The notes under the pieces were generated by a model. That model saw nothing but the letters and a program-made list of their open reading frames with translations. It was not told the origin of the DNA and did not search any database. The translations under genes were made by a program, and so were the position numbers. Source: DATGMB01 sp035293845 (GTDB lineage: Bacteria; Acidobacteriota; Terriglobia; Bryobacterales; Bryobacteraceae). From it: a stretch of DNA of 24,359 nt. Positions 21,517 through 24,359 of this stretch are shown here, piece by piece. The stretch's first letter is position 1; every line of letters begins with the position of its first letter. Location: contig DATGMB010000103.1 in NCBI GenBank assembly GCA_035293845.1, positions 1-24,359 of the forward strand, in the 5' to 3' direction.

Positions 21517-23411
21517 ACGCCGCGGCGCTCGTTTTGGTCCTCGCCCTTGCGGCTGCCGCCGCGCCGAATCCGTTCGCGCCGCTCACTGCGCAGGAGATCC
21601 GCGAGACGGCGCGGATCGTGCGGGCCTCGGGCCATTTTCCGCCGGGCGCGCATTTCGCCGCCCTAACGCTGCAGGAACCGCCCAAGGAGGCGGTGCTGCG
21701 CGGCCAGACTTTGCCGCGGCGCGCGCGCGCCGTGGTCTACGACCCGGCGAAGAACGCCACCGGTGAAGCGGTGGCGGACCTCGCCACCGGCACGCTGGCG
21801 GGGTGGCGCGAGCTTCCCGGGGCGCAGCCGCCCGAGGGCGCCGCCGATTCCATGCGCGCCGACCGCATCGTGCGCGCCGACCGCCGCTGGGCCGCGGCGC
21901 TGCGCGAGCGCGGCATCCGCGATCCCGAAACCGTCTACTCGGTGGCCTGGCCGGCCGGCTATTTCGGGCTGCCGGGGGAGGATAACCAGCGCATCGTGCG
22001 GGTGACCCCGTATTTCGCGGGCGCGGGCGAGAATTTCTACGCGCATCCCGTCGAAGGTGTGGCGGCCTTCGTGAATCTGACTTCGGGCAAAGTGATCGAC
22101 TTCATCGATATCGACCGCAACGCTCCCGTTACGCGCTATAACGCGGATCTCGATCCGGCGTCCAACCAGCCGCTGCGGCCCGCCCCCGCGACGCTGCGCA
22201 TCACGCAGCCGGAGGGGCCGGGTTTCACCGTCGAAAACGGCGACGTGCGCTGGGACAAGTGGCGCTTTCGCTACGCGCTCGACCCGCGCGAAGGGCTGGT
22301 GCTCTACACCGCGGGTTATCAGGATGGCACGCGGCTGCGGCCGGTGCTCTACCGCGCCTCGCTGGCGGAAATGGCGGTGCCGTACGGCGATCCGGCGCCG
22401 GTGTGGTTTTTCCGCAATACGTTCGACGCGGGAGAGCTGGGACTCGGGATGCTGGCGAGTTCGCTGCGTCCCGGCATCGATTGCCCGCAGAACTGCTCGG
22501 TCTATGACGCAGTGATGGCGTCGGAGTCGGGCGAGCCGCGCGTGCTGCGCGGCGCGGTGGCAATCTACGAGGCGGATGGCGGCATCGCCTGGAAGCACGC
22601 CGACCATACGCGGCGCGCGCGAGACCTGGTGGTCACGTACCTCAGTGAAGCGGGTAACTACGAGTACGGCTTCCAGTGGATCTTCCACCAGGATGGAACC
22701 CTGGAGATGAAGGTGCAGCTCACCGGCATCATGTCCGTCAAATCCGTGCCGGATGGCGAGCACTCGCCCTACAGCCACATCGTCGCTCCGAATACGGCGG
22801 CAGTGCACCACCAGCATTTCTTCTGCTTCCGGCTGGATATGGACGTGGACGGGCAGAATAACCGCGTGCTCGAAATGAACAGCGCGCCGGTTCCGGCGGG
22901 CAAGCAGAATCCCTACGGCGGCGCGTTCACCATGCAGGAGACGCCGCTGACCAGCGAGCTCAAAGCGCAGCGGCGCATCAACCTGGAGACGAGCCGCCGG
23001 TGGATCGTGGCCAATCCGGCGGTGAAGAACGCGCTCGGGCAGCCCACCGGTTACGCGCTGATCCCCGGCGAGAATGCCGTGCCCTTCGCGCTGCCCGATT
23101 CCTGGATCCGCCGGCGCGCCGGCTTCCTGAACGCGCACCTCTGGGTGACGCCGTACAGCGACGCCGAACGATATCCGGCGGGCGATTTCCCGTACGCCGC
23201 GAAGGGCGGCGACGGGCTGCCGAAGTGGACCGCCGCCGACCGCCCGCTCGACAATCGCGACGTCGTGCTGTGGTACACCATGGGGATCACGCACAACCCG
23301 CGTCCGGAGGACTGGCCGGTGATGCCGGTCTACGAGGCGGGGTTCAAGCTGGTGCCCTGGGGGTTCTTCGCGAAGAACCCGGCGATGGATCTGCCGCTGC
23401 CGCGGCCGTAG
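21513..23411 (+). CDS. Copper amine oxidase (primary-amine oxidase), exported
   Basis: 632 residues. It deaminates primary amines to aldehydes, releasing ammonia and hydrogen peroxide, using copper and a topaquinone made from its own Tyr. The TPQ motif is AGNYEYGF with Y383; copper ligands are H433 and H435 (HHQHFF) and H594 (ITHNP). A likely catalytic base is the Asp in RNTFDAGELGLG. A short signal peptide (MNAAALVLVLALAAAAAPNP) and an N-terminal N2/N3-like region precede the large catalytic domain. The GTG start overlaps the fucosidase stop by 4 bp, so translation is coupled; the peculiar pairing with a glycosidase suggests amino-sugar or glycan-amine use, which is inference. Confidence 0.93.
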   Translation: MNAAALVLVLALAAAAAPNPFAPLTAQEIRETARIVRASGHFPPGAHFAALTLQEPPKEAVLRGQTLPRRARAVVYDPAKNATGEAVADLATGTLAGWRELPGAQPPEGAADSMRADRIVRADRRWAAALRERGIRDPETVYSVAWPAGYFGLPGEDNQRIVRVTPYFAGAGENFYAHPVEGVAAFVNLTSGKVIDFIDIDRNAPVTRYNADLDPASNQPLRPAPATLRITQPEGPGFTVENGDVRWDKWRFRYALDPREGLVLYTAGYQDGTRLRPVLYRASLAEMAVPYGDPAPVWFFRNTFDAGELGLGMLASSLRPGIDCPQNCSVYDAVMASESGEPRVLRGAVAIYEADGGIAWKHADHTRRARDLVVTYLSEAGNYEYGFQWIFHQDGTLEMKVQLTGIMSVKSVPDGEHSPYSHIVAPNTAAVHHQHFFCFRLDMDVDGQNNRVLEMNSAPVPAGKQNPYGGAFTMQETPLTSELKAQRRINLETSRRWIVANPAVKNALGQPTGYALIPGENAVPFALPDSWIRRRAGFLNAHLWVTPYSDAERYPAGDFPYAAKGGDGLPKWTAADRPLDNRDVVLWYTMGITHNPRPEDWPVMPVYEAGFKLVPWGFFAKNPAMDLPLPRP

Positions 23412-23422
23412 GAGGAGCGGGT

Positions 23423-24359
23423 ATGATCCCAGCGGAAAAGAACGCTGCCGTGTCTCAAGGCCTGCGTGAAGCTTTCGGCGGAGCCGCGATCGAAGACATT
23501 CGCAGGATGCCCAACGCGCCCGGCTCGGATCTTGTTTTCCGAATGGTCGTGCAGGGGTCTCCCTATCTGCTGCGCATCATGATGCGCATGGATGAACGGA
23601 TGGATCCCGCCCGAATCTTCGCGTGCATGAAGGCAGCGGCCGAGGCAGGAGTGGCGCCTGCGGTGCGATACAGCAGCGCTGAGGACGGGATCTCCATCAC
23701 CGACTTTGTGGAAGCTGCGCCATTTTCCCCATCGCAGGCGCTGGTTGAGCTTCCCTGCAGGCTGCGAAAGCTCCACGCTCTGCCGCCATTCCCAAGGGAA
23801 TTTAATTACATCACGGCGCATAACGGTTTCATCTGGAGGTTCCGCGGCGCCGGTTTGCTCCGAAGGATGAAATCGACGAGGTCTTCACGCGGTATGAACA
23901 GGTCTGCGCCTTCTACCCGCGCCTGGATTCCGATATGGTGTCGTGCCATATGGATCTGAAGCCGGAAAATATCGTGTTTGACGGCCGGCGCGTATGGCTC
24001 GTGGGCTGGCAGGCTGCGTTTGTAAACGACCGTTACTTCGATCTGGCCGTCGCGGCGAATTTCGTAGTAACCGGCGCCGCGGAGGAATCGGTGTACCTCG
24101 AGCAGTACTTCGGCCGGCGCGCGGTGAGTATGAGCGCGCGAGGTTCTTCCTGATGCGCCAGGTGGTGCACATGTTGTCCTCGACCGTCTTTCTGCTGCTC
24201 GGCGCAGCCGGCAAGCCACTCCCTTCCACCGATGAGGTGCCCGCATTCGGGGACTTTCATCAACGGATCTGGACGGGAGAGCTCGACCTGGCGGCCGACG
24301 ACCGGAAGATCGCCTACGGTCTGGTTCATTGGGAGCAGCTCTTACAGAACACGAGGCAC
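23423..24359 (+). pseudogene. APH/choline-kinase-like phosphotransferase, two frameshifts, 3' end outside window
   Basis: Three successive frames make one kinase-fold protein. AGGAGG at 23410-23415 overlaps the amine oxidase stop, and the ATG is 23423. Frame one holds the N-lobe (GSDLVFRMVVQGSPYLLRI). Frame two, resumed near 23850 as FAPKDEIDEVF, has the catalytic loop HMDLKPENI, with His, Asp and Asn retained, and VGWQAAF, where the metal-binding Asp of the usual VDW is Gly. Frame three, from about 24126, has YERARFFLMRQVVHM and runs off the end. The two shifts plus the Asp-to-Gly change indicate a decayed gene rather than one error. Substrate would have been a small alcohol or aminoglycoside; unknown. 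Confidence 0.8.

Noticed and set aside
21663..23294. 543-codon frame on the minus strand opposite the amine oxidase
   Set aside because: The plus strand carries all copper and TPQ motifs; the minus frame has none and is compositional.

Overview
The window is about 24.4 kb of GC-rich, densely coded bacterial chromosome. The best taxonomic pointers suggest an acidobacterium, probably close to Solibacter/Bryobacter. They are a PadR-type regulator directly upstream of a roughly 900-residue ABC-less permease of the ADOP type (acidobacterial duplicated orphan permease), a PEP-CTERM exported protein, and several Tat-signal enzymes of soil-saprophyte type. This assignment is inference from gene content. 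I saw no rRNA, tRNA, CRISPR array, phage genes or transposase.

Layout. 1-1105: the 3' end of a small membrane protein, a clear intrinsic terminator, and a 1-Cys peroxiredoxin (minus). 1245-2627: a CstB-like persulfide dioxygenase-rhodanese. 2624-3895 (minus): a compact operon of a single-domain response regulator, an overlooked 51-residue basic protein and an M14-like exported protein. 3901-5290: YjbQ-family protein and a short homoserine dehydrogenase. 5391-6629: a CsbD-like stress protein and a DUF4159 exported protein. 6679-9727 (minus): a LytTR response regulator and its LytS-type kinase, separated by a 480-bp higher-order G-rich repeat. 9779-12857: PadR promoter/operator, PadR and a frameshifted ADOP permease. 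12865-15701 (minus): M20 dipeptidase, a c-type cytochrome and a sulfite oxidase-family enzyme. 15761-17626 (minus): paired hairpins, a secreted protein made of two equal repeats, and a TIR protein with a degenerate NB-ARC-like core. 17614-19888: O-methyltransferase, an exported protein and a PEP-CTERM protein. 19993-24359: a GH29 fucosidase-like enzyme, a copper amine oxidase, and a broken APH-family kinase gene that runs off the end.

How the genes work together. Persulfide dioxygenase/rhodanese (1245-2627) yields sulfite and thiosulfate, and the sulfite oxidase plus cytochrome pair (14260-15701) can oxidise sulfite, so the window holds two steps of sulfane-sulfur detoxification, although they are 12 kb apart. 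The fucosidase and amine oxidase are translationally coupled. PadR plus ADOP and LytS plus LytTR are standard regulator/target and sensor/regulator pairs.

The most notable non-gene signal is how starts are arranged. At least seven genes have a -10-like hexamer only 5-8 bp before the start codon and no Shine-Dalgarno sequence, which predicts leaderless mRNAs. The clearest case is PadR: TTGACA, 17 bp, TAAGAT, with a palindrome over the -10. Other points worth a second look are the TIR protein that appears to have lost both its catalytic Glu and its P-loop, two G-quadruplex motifs flanking the LytS gene, a palindromic bidirectional -10 element at 18290-18297, and frameshifts in the ADOP and APH genes.
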